Below, in pieces: positions 45,529-53,548 of a DNA stretch of 64,000 nt. Origin of the DNA: Gemmatimonas sp. (GTDB lineage Bacteria; Gemmatimonadota; Gemmatimonadetes; Longimicrobiales; Longimicrobiaceae). The position numbers and the translations under genes were made by a program. The notes under the pieces are model-generated. The model had not been told where the DNA came from. It saw nothing but the letters and a program-made list of their open reading frames with translations, and made no database searches. Position 1 is the stretch's first letter. Each line of letters begins with the position of its first letter. Location: positions 1 to 64,000 of the forward strand of contig WHSP01000006.1 in assembly GCA_009380025.1 (NCBI GenBank), written 5' to 3'.

Positions 45529-46845
45529 ATGTCAGGGAACAGACGGATCCCCGCGATGCTGTCCGTCGGCATCCTCCTCCTCGCGGCCGGTTGCCGCGAC
45601 GAGTACGAAACCCCGACCGAACCGAACCGCCAAAGGAATGAGACGATCTCGGCGACCGTGACCCGCGAGCCGGACCGGCGACTGGAGCGCCCTCACGAAG
45701 CCTCGTTTCACGAGCTGGCCAGATCAATCCGCGGGTTCGCGGGCTACTACTTTAGCGAGGAAGGAACCCTGGTGGCGCTCCTGCAGGACCTCGGCGAAGA
45801 AGAAGTTGCCCGTCGGCTTCTCGATACGGTCCTCCGCCAGCACCAGGTCAGCGATCGCCAGCAGCCGCCGGGTCGGATCCGATTCGAGACCGCACAGTTC
45901 TCCTTCCTGGAGCTCGCCGCCTGGCGTGACCGAGCCTCGGACCAGGTCCTGGACGTCCCGGGAGTTCAGTTTACGGACCTGGACGAGGTCCAGAACCGCT
46001 TCGTCGTCGGCGTGAGTCGATCTTCCGCGAGGGAGGCGGTGACGAGAGTGCTCGCGGAGAACGATGTGCCGCTGGCCGCCGTCGTCGTCGAAGAGGTAGG
46101 GACTGTCCAGGACTTCCTCACGTTGCGTGACTCCAACCGGCCGATCGAGGGTGGGTTCCAGGTCCAGAGGGGTGGGGGCGGCATTTGCACGATCGGCTTC
46201 AACGCCTACCGCTCGAGTACGCAGGTCCTCCTGACGAACTCGCACTGCACCAGCAGCTTCTGGAACAGGGACACTTCCTTGTTCTATCAGAACGACACCT
46301 CTCCCGGAAGCAACTTGGCAGCCTTCGAAACAGCCGATCCAGCACCCTTCCCCTGTGGCTTCTTCGGGCTCAACAAGTGTCGGTGGAGCGACGCCGCCGG
46401 CCTGCGCAAATATCCCTCGGTGCCGTGGAACTATGGCAAGCTCGCCCGCACTACCTCCTGGGCGACCGGCGCGGGCAACGCGGGTTCGATCACGGTCAAC
46501 TCCGACAATCCGCGTATGACGATCACGGGTGAGTACCCCTTCCCGATCGGTGGTGAGATGTTCGACAAGATGGGCCGCACCACGGGTTGGACGTACGGTT
46601 TCGTCAAGAAGACGTGTGTGGACGTCAATAAGAGCGAGGGCCGCCGGCTGCTCTGCCAGGACTGGATCCACAAGATGCATGCGACGTTCGGCGACAGCGG
46701 CTCCCCCATCTTCCGCTGGCACGGCAACACGGTGACGCTCGCCGGACTGCTCTGGGGAGGAATCACCCAGGGCGGCACACCGTACATCCTGATGAGCGCA
46801 ATGTGGAACATCGAGAAAGACCTGGGCGCTCTGAGCACCTTCTGA
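45529..46845 (+). CDS. Trypsin-like serine protease, lipoprotein
   Basis: 438 residues; GAGAGG precedes the ATG at 45529. A lipoprotein signal ends in LLLAAGC, with Cys ~22 for anchoring. A pro-region of ~170 residues leads to the protease domain: GGGGICTIGFNAYRSSTQVL followed by LLTNSHCT (catalytic His), a mid-domain Asp candidate (DNPRMTITG or upstream DTS), and HATFGDSGSPIFRW (catalytic Ser in GDSGSP). Cys pairs suggest disulphides. It should act as an anchored extracytoplasmic endopeptidase of the S1/streptogrisin type. A BsuPI-domain gene starts 3 bases after its stop, a potential inhibitor partner. Confidence 0.88.
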   Translation: MSGNRRIPAMLSVGILLLAAGCRDEYETPTEPNRQRNETISATVTREPDRRLERPHEASFHELARSIRGFAGYYFSEEGTLVALLQDLGEEEVARRLLDTVLRQHQVSDRQQPPGRIRFETAQFSFLELAAWRDRASDQVLDVPGVQFTDLDEVQNRFVVGVSRSSAREAVTRVLAENDVPLAAVVVEEVGTVQDFLTLRDSNRPIEGGFQVQRGGGGICTIGFNAYRSSTQVLLTNSHCTSSFWNRDTSLFYQNDTSPGSNLAAFETADPAPFPCGFFGLNKCRWSDAAGLRKYPSVPWNYGKLARTTSWATGAGNAGSITVNSDNPRMTITGEYPFPIGGEMFDKMGRTTGWTYGFVKKTCVDVNKSEGRRLLCQDWIHKMHATFGDSGSPIFRWHGNTVTLAGLLWGGITQGGTPYILMSAMWNIEKDLGALSTF

Positions 46846-46847
46846 CG

Positions 46848-47411
46848 ATGGAGACCATGAACGCTTCGAGGCTCTCTGTATCGCTTCGGGCGACCCGTGG
46901 GGTCCCCCGGGGATCGATAGCCGACTACATGGTGATGGCGCTGTTACTCGCCTTCGCCTACTGCACTGGCGCGGGAGATGGAACTGAGGCGAACTCGCGG
47001 GCCAGGCCGGTCTCCGCTGGGGCTCCCGCCTCGCTCCTGCTACGCCTGGTGGTTCCCCAGAGGACCTCCGCCGGGCAGCCCGTTGCGATGACGCTCATGC
47101 TCGAGAATCAGGGTGAAGAGGAGGTAGAGATCGGGCTCGGAGGCCAGCCGATCGCCTTCGACTTCATCGTCCGTGACACGCAGGGAAGGGAGGTCTGGAG
47201 TCGGTTGGAGGGAGTACCCATCGAAAGCATCCTCCAGCTCCGTACGATAGGACCCGGCGAAGTGATGGAGTTCACCGATGTCTGGGACCAACGGACCAAT
47301 TCGGGCCTGCCTGTGGAACCGGGCACTTACGAGGTCTCCGGCGTGTTGCCGGTGGTCGATGAGCCGGACGGCTGGCAGACGGACACGGAAACGCTCCGGA
47401 TCGAGGGGTGA
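46848..47411 (+). CDS. Exported BsuPI-domain protein, possible protease inhibitor
   Basis: 187 residues from the ATG at 46848; an ATG at 46857 with GGAG in front is the alternative. A hydrophobic N-terminal segment (DYMVMALLLAFAYCTGAG) follows ~25 residues and can act as a signal anchor or lipobox-like cleavage site. The rest is the BsuPI (intracellular proteinase inhibitor) beta sandwich: PVAMTLMLENQGEEEVEIGL, FDFIVRDTQGREVWSRL, LRTIGPGEVMEFTDVWDQR, PVEPGTYEVSGVLPV. It begins 3 bases after the serine protease stop, so the two are cotranscribed, and an inhibitor or chaperone role is plausible. Confidence 0.82.
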   Translation: METMNASRLSVSLRATRGVPRGSIADYMVMALLLAFAYCTGAGDGTEANSRARPVSAGAPASLLLRLVVPQRTSAGQPVAMTLMLENQGEEEVEIGLGGQPIAFDFIVRDTQGREVWSRLEGVPIESILQLRTIGPGEVMEFTDVWDQRTNSGLPVEPGTYEVSGVLPVVDEPDGWQTDTETLRIEG

Positions 47412-47545
47412 GACCGGCCGAGGGCGGGGGATAAAGAGCTCGCGCGATCGGGACGGGAGTTCAGCGCGCCTCCAGACACACGAGACGCCGTTTCGGCGCT
47501 ACGAGGCCGTATGACTGAGTCAGGCGTTTTCTCCCCGCAGCAGTG

Positions 47546-48310
47546 TCAGAAGAGGTAGCCGGTTGGAATCGCTCGGCCGCGGGCGATGGTCTCCATGTAC
47601 CAGTTGGAGTAGGCTCGGATGACACGTCCGCCGCCGACGACTTCCAGGACGTAGAGCTCCTCGGGTCGCAGGGATCCGAGATAATCCAGGCCGCCGATGA
47701 TTCGGGCGCCGTCGACGTAGACCTGGACTTCGGTGGGTCGTCCACGGACGTAAGCGCAGGGCGAGTGCGCGAGGCGATTCGGGCAGCGAGTCGGAGTCAC
47801 ACCGGTGCGCGATAAGACGAAGTCGAGGGCCGAGAAGTCGGAGGATGCGAGGAGGCCCATCCTGTCGAAGGCACGGACGCTTGCCCCTGACGCCCTGCGG
47901 CGGGTCGCGAAGCGATCCGCGATTGTTGTCACGCGCTCGAGGACGACGGGATCGGGCTGCAGGCTGAGCGTGACGGGTTCGGCCGATGGGTCGAAGTCGA
48001 CAGTGGTCCGGAGAGAGTCGTAGCCGAGCTGGGTGACGATGAAGGTCGTCTCGCCGGGGCGGACGTCGCGGAAAGTGAAGTGTCCATTGCGATCGCTGAG
48101 GACTGGTTCGGCGCGATCGATGATGACTACTTCGGCGGCTGGGATGGGCGCGCCGCTCTGTGCGTCGACGACGAGCCCGATCAGCGTTGGATCCTCCTCC
48201 GGCTCCTCCGCCTGCTGCGCGACAGCCGGAGTCGCGAGCGAGGTGGCTAGCGCGACTGCGCACGCGACGATCGGAAGTGGCGTGCGGAACGACGTTGGGA
48301 TCCAGGTCAT
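47546..48310 (-). CDS. Exported carboxypeptidase-regulatory / TonB-plug-like protein without barrel
   Basis: 254 residues; GGGAGGGAAGG precedes the ATG at 48310. Signal peptide (PIVACAVALATSLATPAVAQ). Residues ~40-115 are a carboxypeptidase-D regulatory-like beta domain: LIGLVVDAQSGAPIPAAEVV, LSDRNGHFTFRDVRPGETTF. Residues ~150-250 resemble a TonB-receptor plug: SALDFVLSRTGVTP, YVRGRPTEVQVYVDGARI, GLDYLGSLRPEELYVLEVVG. No beta-barrel follows. It may be a scaffold or a periplasmic partner of a barrel; the DUF5916 protein is divergently encoded next to it. Confidence 0.8.
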   Translation of the reverse strand: MTWIPTSFRTPLPIVACAVALATSLATPAVAQQAEEPEEDPTLIGLVVDAQSGAPIPAAEVVIIDRAEPVLSDRNGHFTFRDVRPGETTFIVTQLGYDSLRTTVDFDPSAEPVTLSLQPDPVVLERVTTIADRFATRRRASGASVRAFDRMGLLASSDFSALDFVLSRTGVTPTRCPNRLAHSPCAYVRGRPTEVQVYVDGARIIGGLDYLGSLRPEELYVLEVVGGGRVIRAYSNWYMETIARGRAIPTGYLF

Positions 48311-48666
48311 CGTCCTTCCCTCCCTCTTGAGAAGCGGCGTCTCCATCCAGTTGTCGCAGACTCCTGCAATCTACGGGCAACCCCATATGGTACAATGTTG
48401 GCCCACCGACCGTGGGGTTAGCTATCGACGCCCTCTCCGTTGGACCGACCCGCAGATCGGCGAGCCCTCGCGACAGAATTGCCCCCGTGGTATAGATTCA
48501 TGCGCCGTAGAGAGCTATCCCCAGTGCGGGTACGCAGAAGGGCTGATCGTGCTCGGCACTTCAGGGGCCGGGGTCGGACAAGAACGATCCCCGGCCTCGG
48601 TTTGGGCCGGGATCCGTGCAGCCCCCAGGGGCAATTTCGTCACCATCGCACAAAGGTAGGTGTTCC
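48311..48666. other. Divergent leader region before the second DUF5916 gene
   Basis: About 355 bases. A candidate extended -10, TATGGTACAAT, ends at 48396 on the plus strand. A GC-rich hairpin-forming stretch around 48562-48602 (GGCCGGGGTCG with CGATCCCCGGCC) precedes the gene. No coding sequence is supported. Confidence 0.35.
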
Positions 48667-50985
48667 GTGCAGGGTCTCTCGCTCCATGGCCGGACAGGCG
48701 TTTCTGCTCGGCCCACGCGGTTCCTGATCGTGCTTGTGGCCGGCTATTTCGCCGCGCCGTACCCGGTGGTCGGCCAGGAGCGCGGGCGCGAGGTAGGCCC
48801 CGACTCGTTGGCCCCATTGGCGGTGGAAGCTGAGCCGCTAGCCGACCGGCCTACAGTTCGGCCTACCCGAACGGAGACCCCCCCCGTCATCGACGGTCAT
48901 CTCGACGACATCGCCTGGGAGACAGCGGCCAGGCTGACCGAGTTCGTCCAACAATCGCCCCTCGATGGTGCGCCCGCGACTGAGGACACGGAAGTCTATC
49001 TCGCCTACGACTCAGACCACATCTACTTCGCCTTCTACGTCCACTACGAGAATCCCTTGATCATGCGGGCGAATCGTGTCGATCGGGATCGAGCTCCGCA
49101 AGACGATCTGGTGACGGTCTACTTCGACACGTTCATGGATCGGCAGCGCGGATATGACTTCGACGTCAATGGGTACGGAGTCCAGGGCGACGGGATCATC
49201 AGCGCGACGGCCGATGGTCCGATCCCCCGGGCGGACCGCTCCTGGGACGCACTCTTCGACACCGCGGGTCGCATCGTCGAGGATGGCTATGTCGCGGAAA
49301 TGGCGATTCCCTTCAAGAGCCTCCGCTACCCGAGCCGCGCCGAAGACCAAGAGCACCGCTGGGGGTTTCAGATCGTTCGGGAGATCAAGAGCAACCAGGA
49401 AAACGACGTCTGGGCTTCGATGTCACGCGGCGAGTCGAGCTTCTTCGCGCAGATGGGCGTGCTCGAGGGGATGACGAACATCTCCACCAGCAGGAACGTC
49501 GAGATCCTTCCGACGTTCACCGCCATCCAGTACGGAGAGATCGATGCGATCGAGCGCGCCTTCGTGAACCAGAGCACGGACCCGGACGCCGGAGTGAACG
49601 TCAAGTACGGCATCACCTCCAACCTGACGACGGACTTCACGATCAACCCGGACTTCTCCCAGATCGAATCCGATGAGGGGCAGATCGAGGTCAACCAGCG
49701 TTTCCCGATCTTCTTCTCCGAGCTTCGGCCCTTCTTCGTGGAGGGAGCGGAGATCTTCGAAGTGAACGCACCGGTGACGTTGGTTCACACCCGGACGATC
49801 GTGGATCCGGATTGGGGGACGAAGCTGACGGGGAAGATCGGCGCGGCGTCGATCGGGTTCGTAGTAGCCAACGACCGCGCCCCTGCGAGGGCGAACGAGC
49901 TGGAGAGCGCCGGATTCGGGGACGGAGCCCATACCGTCATCGGTCGGGCTCGCTACGATCTCTACTCGGAATCGAACATCGGCGCGATCTTCACCGATCG
50001 GGAGTTCCTCCACAGCCATAGCCGGTTGGCTGGGTTGGACGGCAACTTCCGCCTCAGTCCCACGGTCTCGGCCGACTTCCGGGCCTTCGGCACGTGGCGT
50101 CGGGATCTCGACGGAGTCGCCAGCGACGGTCGTCTCCTCAGCACGCGCCTCGAGCAGAGCGGCCGAAATGTCGAAGGGAGCGTCTACGCCTACGAGATCT
50201 CGCCCGAATTCCAGACCGACGTCGGGTTCGTGCGTCGCGCGGATCAGCGCCGCCTCGGCGGCGACGTCAGCTATCGCTTCTGGCCAGAGAATTGGATCAT
50301 TAACTGGGGCCCGGAGCTCAGCTACGCCCGCAACTGGGACTTCGAGGACGTGCTGCACGACGAGGAGATCGGGGTCGGCCTGAACTTCTCCTTCGCGCGC
50401 AACATTAGCCTCGGCGCCAACGTGAACCGCGACATGGAGCGCTTCGGCGGGATCGACTTCGAGCGGACGCGATTCCAGATCAACGGGAACGTGAATACGA
50501 GCAGGACCCTCTCGTTCGGCGCCAACTACAGCGCAGGGGATGAGATCCGGTACGTGGAGGTGCCGTTCCTCGGAGACGGATCCAGCTGGGGAGTGAACGC
50601 GACCTTTCGCCCCACCCCGCGACTCGCCTCGCAATGGAACGTCAGCTCCAGCAGACTCACCGACCCTCGCAACGACGACGTCGAGGTGTTCGACGTCAAG
50701 ATCTTCCGCGCCCGCAACACCCTTCAGGTCACCGATAGGCTCTCGGCGCGGAACATCGCCGAGTACAACACCTTCGACGGGGCGCTATCGCTCAACCTCC
50801 TGTTCAACTACCGGGTGAATGCCGGCACCGTCTTCTACATCGGGTATGACGATCACTACCAGCAAGGGAACCTCATCGAGCTGGTGGAGGCCGGCGAGGG
50901 TGATGAGCAGCTCTACCTGACCGACGACCTGCGGCGAACCAATCGGGCGCTTTTCGTCAAGTTCCAGTACCTGCTCCGTTACTAG
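48667..50985 (+). CDS. Secreted CBM9 / DUF5916 protein, second copy
   Basis: 772 residues from the GTG at 48667, which has AGGTAGGTG upstream. A signal peptide (RFLIVLVAGYFAAPYPVVGQ) follows ~16 polar residues. CBM9-like part: PPVIDGHLDDIAWETAARLT, YLAYDSDHIYFAFYVHYE. DUF5916 part: YGITSNLTTDFTINPDFSQI, ESDEGQIEVNQRFPIFFSEL, RPFFVEGAEIFEVN, then alternating strands and a terminal FVKFQYLLRY, as in an outer-membrane barrel. It is divergent in sequence from the copy at 9248-11950 and not a recent duplicate. Ligand unknown. Confidence 0.88.
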   Translation: MQGLSLHGRTGVSARPTRFLIVLVAGYFAAPYPVVGQERGREVGPDSLAPLAVEAEPLADRPTVRPTRTETPPVIDGHLDDIAWETAARLTEFVQQSPLDGAPATEDTEVYLAYDSDHIYFAFYVHYENPLIMRANRVDRDRAPQDDLVTVYFDTFMDRQRGYDFDVNGYGVQGDGIISATADGPIPRADRSWDALFDTAGRIVEDGYVAEMAIPFKSLRYPSRAEDQEHRWGFQIVREIKSNQENDVWASMSRGESSFFAQMGVLEGMTNISTSRNVEILPTFTAIQYGEIDAIERAFVNQSTDPDAGVNVKYGITSNLTTDFTINPDFSQIESDEGQIEVNQRFPIFFSELRPFFVEGAEIFEVNAPVTLVHTRTIVDPDWGTKLTGKIGAASIGFVVANDRAPARANELESAGFGDGAHTVIGRARYDLYSESNIGAIFTDREFLHSHSRLAGLDGNFRLSPTVSADFRAFGTWRRDLDGVASDGRLLSTRLEQSGRNVEGSVYAYEISPEFQTDVGFVRRADQRRLGGDVSYRFWPENWIINWGPELSYARNWDFEDVLHDEEIGVGLNFSFARNISLGANVNRDMERFGGIDFERTRFQINGNVNTSRTLSFGANYSAGDEIRYVEVPFLGDGSSWGVNATFRPTPRLASQWNVSSSRLTDPRNDDVEVFDVKIFRARNTLQVTDRLSARNIAEYNTFDGALSLNLLFNYRVNAGTVFYIGYDDHYQQGNLIELVEAGEGDEQLYLTDDLRRTNRALFVKFQYLLRY

Positions 50986-51254
50986 GAGCTAGATCTTCCA
51001 AAGCTCCTCCGGGCCGGCGGTCGGCACGGGAACCGTCCTTCGTCGTAACGGCGTCTCCGCCCGCTCCAGGACCAGTGCGGTCATCAACTCTGGCTCCATG
51101 GTCATCGCGGTGGGGGCGGCGGACGCCGACCGTACTGGGTACGGCAGATCAGGATGCTGGACGAAGTTCCATCCTCATGCAAGACTTACTACAACCGGCC
51201 CGCCCTCTATGGGCCACATCGCAACTTCCTCCGCTGCGGACCAAGGAGTCTCCG

Positions 51255-51686
51255 ATGCTGTGCACCGACTTCGTCCGAATTCGCGAGCTCGACCCCCGGG
51301 ACATCAACGCTATCCTCGCCCGCAACCTCGTCGGACGTCTGGCCTTCCATCGCGATGAGTTGATCGACATCGTCCCTCTCCACTACGTCTATGCCGATCG
51401 CACCATCTACGGCCGAACCACCACCGGCGGCAAACTCTCGGGGATTGACCCCGACGGCACTGCCGTCGCCTTCGAAGTCGACGAGGTCATCTCCATGACC
51501 CAATGGTGCAGCGTCCTCATCCACGGTACCCTCCAGGTCTTTCCCGCCGACGCCGAAGAGCGGCAAAACGCCATCACTGCTGTCCGCCGCCTCGATCGCC
51601 TCGCCCGCCGCGACGACCCCATGCCCGATCGCAACCAACTCTTCCGCATCACCGTCGACAACCTGATCGGCCGGGCGATGGGCTGA
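51255..51686 (+). CDS. Pyridoxamine 5'-phosphate oxidase-like flavin-binding protein
   Basis: 143 residues; AAGGAG is 7 bases before the ATG at 51255. It matches the short FMN-binding split-barrel family (NimA-like): ARNLVGRLAFHRDELIDIVP, LHYVYADRTIYGRTTTGGKL, VAFEVDEVISMTQWCSVLIH, GTLQVFPADAEE, LFRITVDNLIGRAMG. Members bind FMN, F420 or haem; the cofactor cannot be told from sequence. The gene is followed directly, in the same frame, by the remnant of an ABC permease, which suggests a deletion close by. Confidence 0.87.
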   Translation: MLCTDFVRIRELDPRDINAILARNLVGRLAFHRDELIDIVPLHYVYADRTIYGRTTTGGKLSGIDPDGTAVAFEVDEVISMTQWCSVLIHGTLQVFPADAEERQNAITAVRRLDRLARRDDPMPDRNQLFRITVDNLIGRAMG

Positions 51687-52199
51687 GGCAGCAGAAACGA
51701 GCCGAGAGTTGCGCTCTCGATCCTGTTGGTGGCGGGTGCAGTGCTCGTCGCGAGAACCTTCCTGGAGCTTCGCCGGGTCGATACGGGCTTCGATGACCAG
51801 AACGTCCTGACGGCGAGCGTTGCGCTGCCGCCTGCCCGATACGGAGCGGACAGCGAGATGGCGGCTGCCTTCCAGCTGTTGCGACAGGCGATCGGGTCCG
51901 TGCCCGGTGTGGAGAGCGCGGCGGCGGTCCGTCAGCTCCCGCTGACACGTCCGAGCTGGTCGAGCGATTTCGTCATCGACGGACGAGCGCCGGACGAGTA
52001 CGGCGTCGAGGTCCTTCATCGAGAGGTGACGCCAGAGTACTTCGAGACGCTTCGTGTGCTCTACGGCGTTACGCCGCGAGATCCGGCCACGCTCACTGTG
52101 GCGGCTGGCGTTCTGCTCTTCGCGGGATTGACCGCCGCAGCAGTACCAGCCATTCGGGCCGTTTGGAGCGACCCCGCGGCAATCCTTCGCCAGGAGTAG
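51687..52199 (+). pseudogene. Internally deleted ABC transporter permease (MacB/ADOP type) remnant
   Basis: The frame opens directly after the preceding stop: RVALSILLVAGAVLVARTFL, ELRRVDTGFDDQNVLTASVA, LPPARYGADSEMA, SVPGVESAAAVRQLPLTRPS. These are the membrane-proximal and periplasmic signatures of FtsX/MacB-type permeases of the large ADOP family (~800 residues). After EVTPEYFETLRV the sequence jumps to LYGVTPRDPATLTVAAGVLL, AVPAIRAVWSDPAAILRQE, the very C-terminus of such proteins. Both the N-terminus and a large interior piece are missing, yet the frame is kept. No ATPase partner is adjacent. Function is unlikely. Confidence 0.78.
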
Positions 52200-52230
52200 G
52201 AATGGGCTTGTTTGCGGCCTTCGGGTCAAC

Positions 52231-53457
52231 CTACGCAGTCGCGAAGACCTCGCGGACTTGCTCGATCGCAAACTCCAGGTCTTCCCTTTCAACGACCAAC
52301 GGCGGGGCGAAGCGGATAACGTGGTCGTGGGTCTCCTTGCAAAGGACCCTCCTCTCCTGGAGTGCCTCGCAGAAGGGCCGAGCGGGCACGTCCAGTTCGA
52401 TACCGATCAGCATCCCGCGACCCCGGATGTCTTTGATCGCGGGGTGGTGCAGCTCGTCCCGCAACTTTCCGAGAAGCCACTCTCCGAGCTCAGCCGAGCG
52501 TTTCACCAGGCCTTCGTCCTGGAGCACGGCAAGGGCCGAGCGCGCGACCGCGCAGCCGAGCGGATTGCCTCCGTAAGTGCTGCCATGGCTCCCGGGGCGG
52601 AAGAGCTCGAGTACGCGCCGCGGGCCGACGACTGCCGAGACCGGGTAGAACCCACCCGAGAGAGCCTTTCCGAGAACGTAGAGATCCGGCCTGCTGTCCT
52701 CGTGATCGCAGGCGAACAACTTGCCCGTCCGGCCGAGGCCGGTCTGAATCTCGTCCGCGATCGAGAGCACGTTTTCACGCCGACACAGCTCCAGCGCTTC
52801 TCTCACATAGCCATCCGCCGGAATATTGATCCCTGCTTCGCACTGGATCGGCTCGAAGAGGAAGCCACAGGTGTTGGGGTTGATCGCCGACCGCAAAGCT
52901 TCGATGTCACCGAACGGAATCGTAACGAAACCGGGCGTGAAGGGGCCGAAGCCCTCCCGGTAGGCCTCGTCGGACGAGAACCCGACGATCGTCGTCGTGC
53001 GGCCGTGAAAGTTGTTCTCGCAGACGATGATCTCAGCCCGGTCTTGCTCAATCCCCTTCAGCTCGTAGCCATAGCGGCGTGCCGCCTTGATCGCCGTCTC
53101 GACGGCCTCGGCCCCCGTGTTCATTGGCAAGACCATCTCCATCCCGCAGAGCGTGGCCAACTCCTGGTAGAACAGGGGGAGCTGATCGTTCCGGAACGCT
53201 CGGGACGTAAGCGTCACCCTGTGCGCCTGCTCGACCATCGTCTGCAGGATCCGCGGATGTGCATGTCCCTGATTAACGGCCGAGTATGCACTCAGACAGT
53301 CGAGGTAGCGGTTACCATCGACGTCGTACAGCCAGACGCCCTCGGCCCGCTCGACCACGACCGGAAGGGGGTGATAGTTCGGGGCGCCCCACCGTTCTTC
53401 GAGATCGATTAGCTCTTGCGAGCGGGTAGATGTCGTTTCCGCCGTAACTCCTGCCAT
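52231..53457 (-). CDS. rocD: Ornithine aminotransferase-like class III aminotransferase
   Basis: 408 residues. PLP-dependent fold type I: WLYDVDGNRYLDCLSAYSAV, NQGHAHPRILQTMVEQA, MNTGAEAVETAIKAARRYGY, NFHGRTTTIVGFSSD, ENVLSIADEIQTGLGRTGKL, and the Schiff-base Lys in LGKALSGGFYPVSAVVG. These are the hallmarks of RocD, which transfers the delta-amino group of ornithine to 2-oxoglutarate, giving glutamate-semialdehyde for proline metabolism. One oddity is FEPIQCEAGINIP, where nearly all relatives have EPIQGEAG. Other class III aminotransferases (acetylornithine) are less likely given HNSxxSRAF-like TLTSRAFRNDQ. Confidence 0.9.
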   Translation of the reverse strand: MAGVTAETTSTRSQELIDLEERWGAPNYHPLPVVVERAEGVWLYDVDGNRYLDCLSAYSAVNQGHAHPRILQTMVEQAHRVTLTSRAFRNDQLPLFYQELATLCGMEMVLPMNTGAEAVETAIKAARRYGYELKGIEQDRAEIIVCENNFHGRTTTIVGFSSDEAYREGFGPFTPGFVTIPFGDIEALRSAINPNTCGFLFEPIQCEAGINIPADGYVREALELCRRENVLSIADEIQTGLGRTGKLFACDHEDSRPDLYVLGKALSGGFYPVSAVVGPRRVLELFRPGSHGSTYGGNPLGCAVARSALAVLQDEGLVKRSAELGEWLLGKLRDELHHPAIKDIRGRGMLIGIELDVPARPFCEALQERRVLCKETHDHVIRFAPPLVVEREDLEFAIEQVREVFATA

Positions 53458-53548
53458 CGGCCGTTCCTCGGGTATCGTCGTGTCGGGTGCTCTGGCCTGT
53501 CTCGAAATCTAGGGCACGGCGGCGTTCGGGACCACCGGAGTGGGGCCC

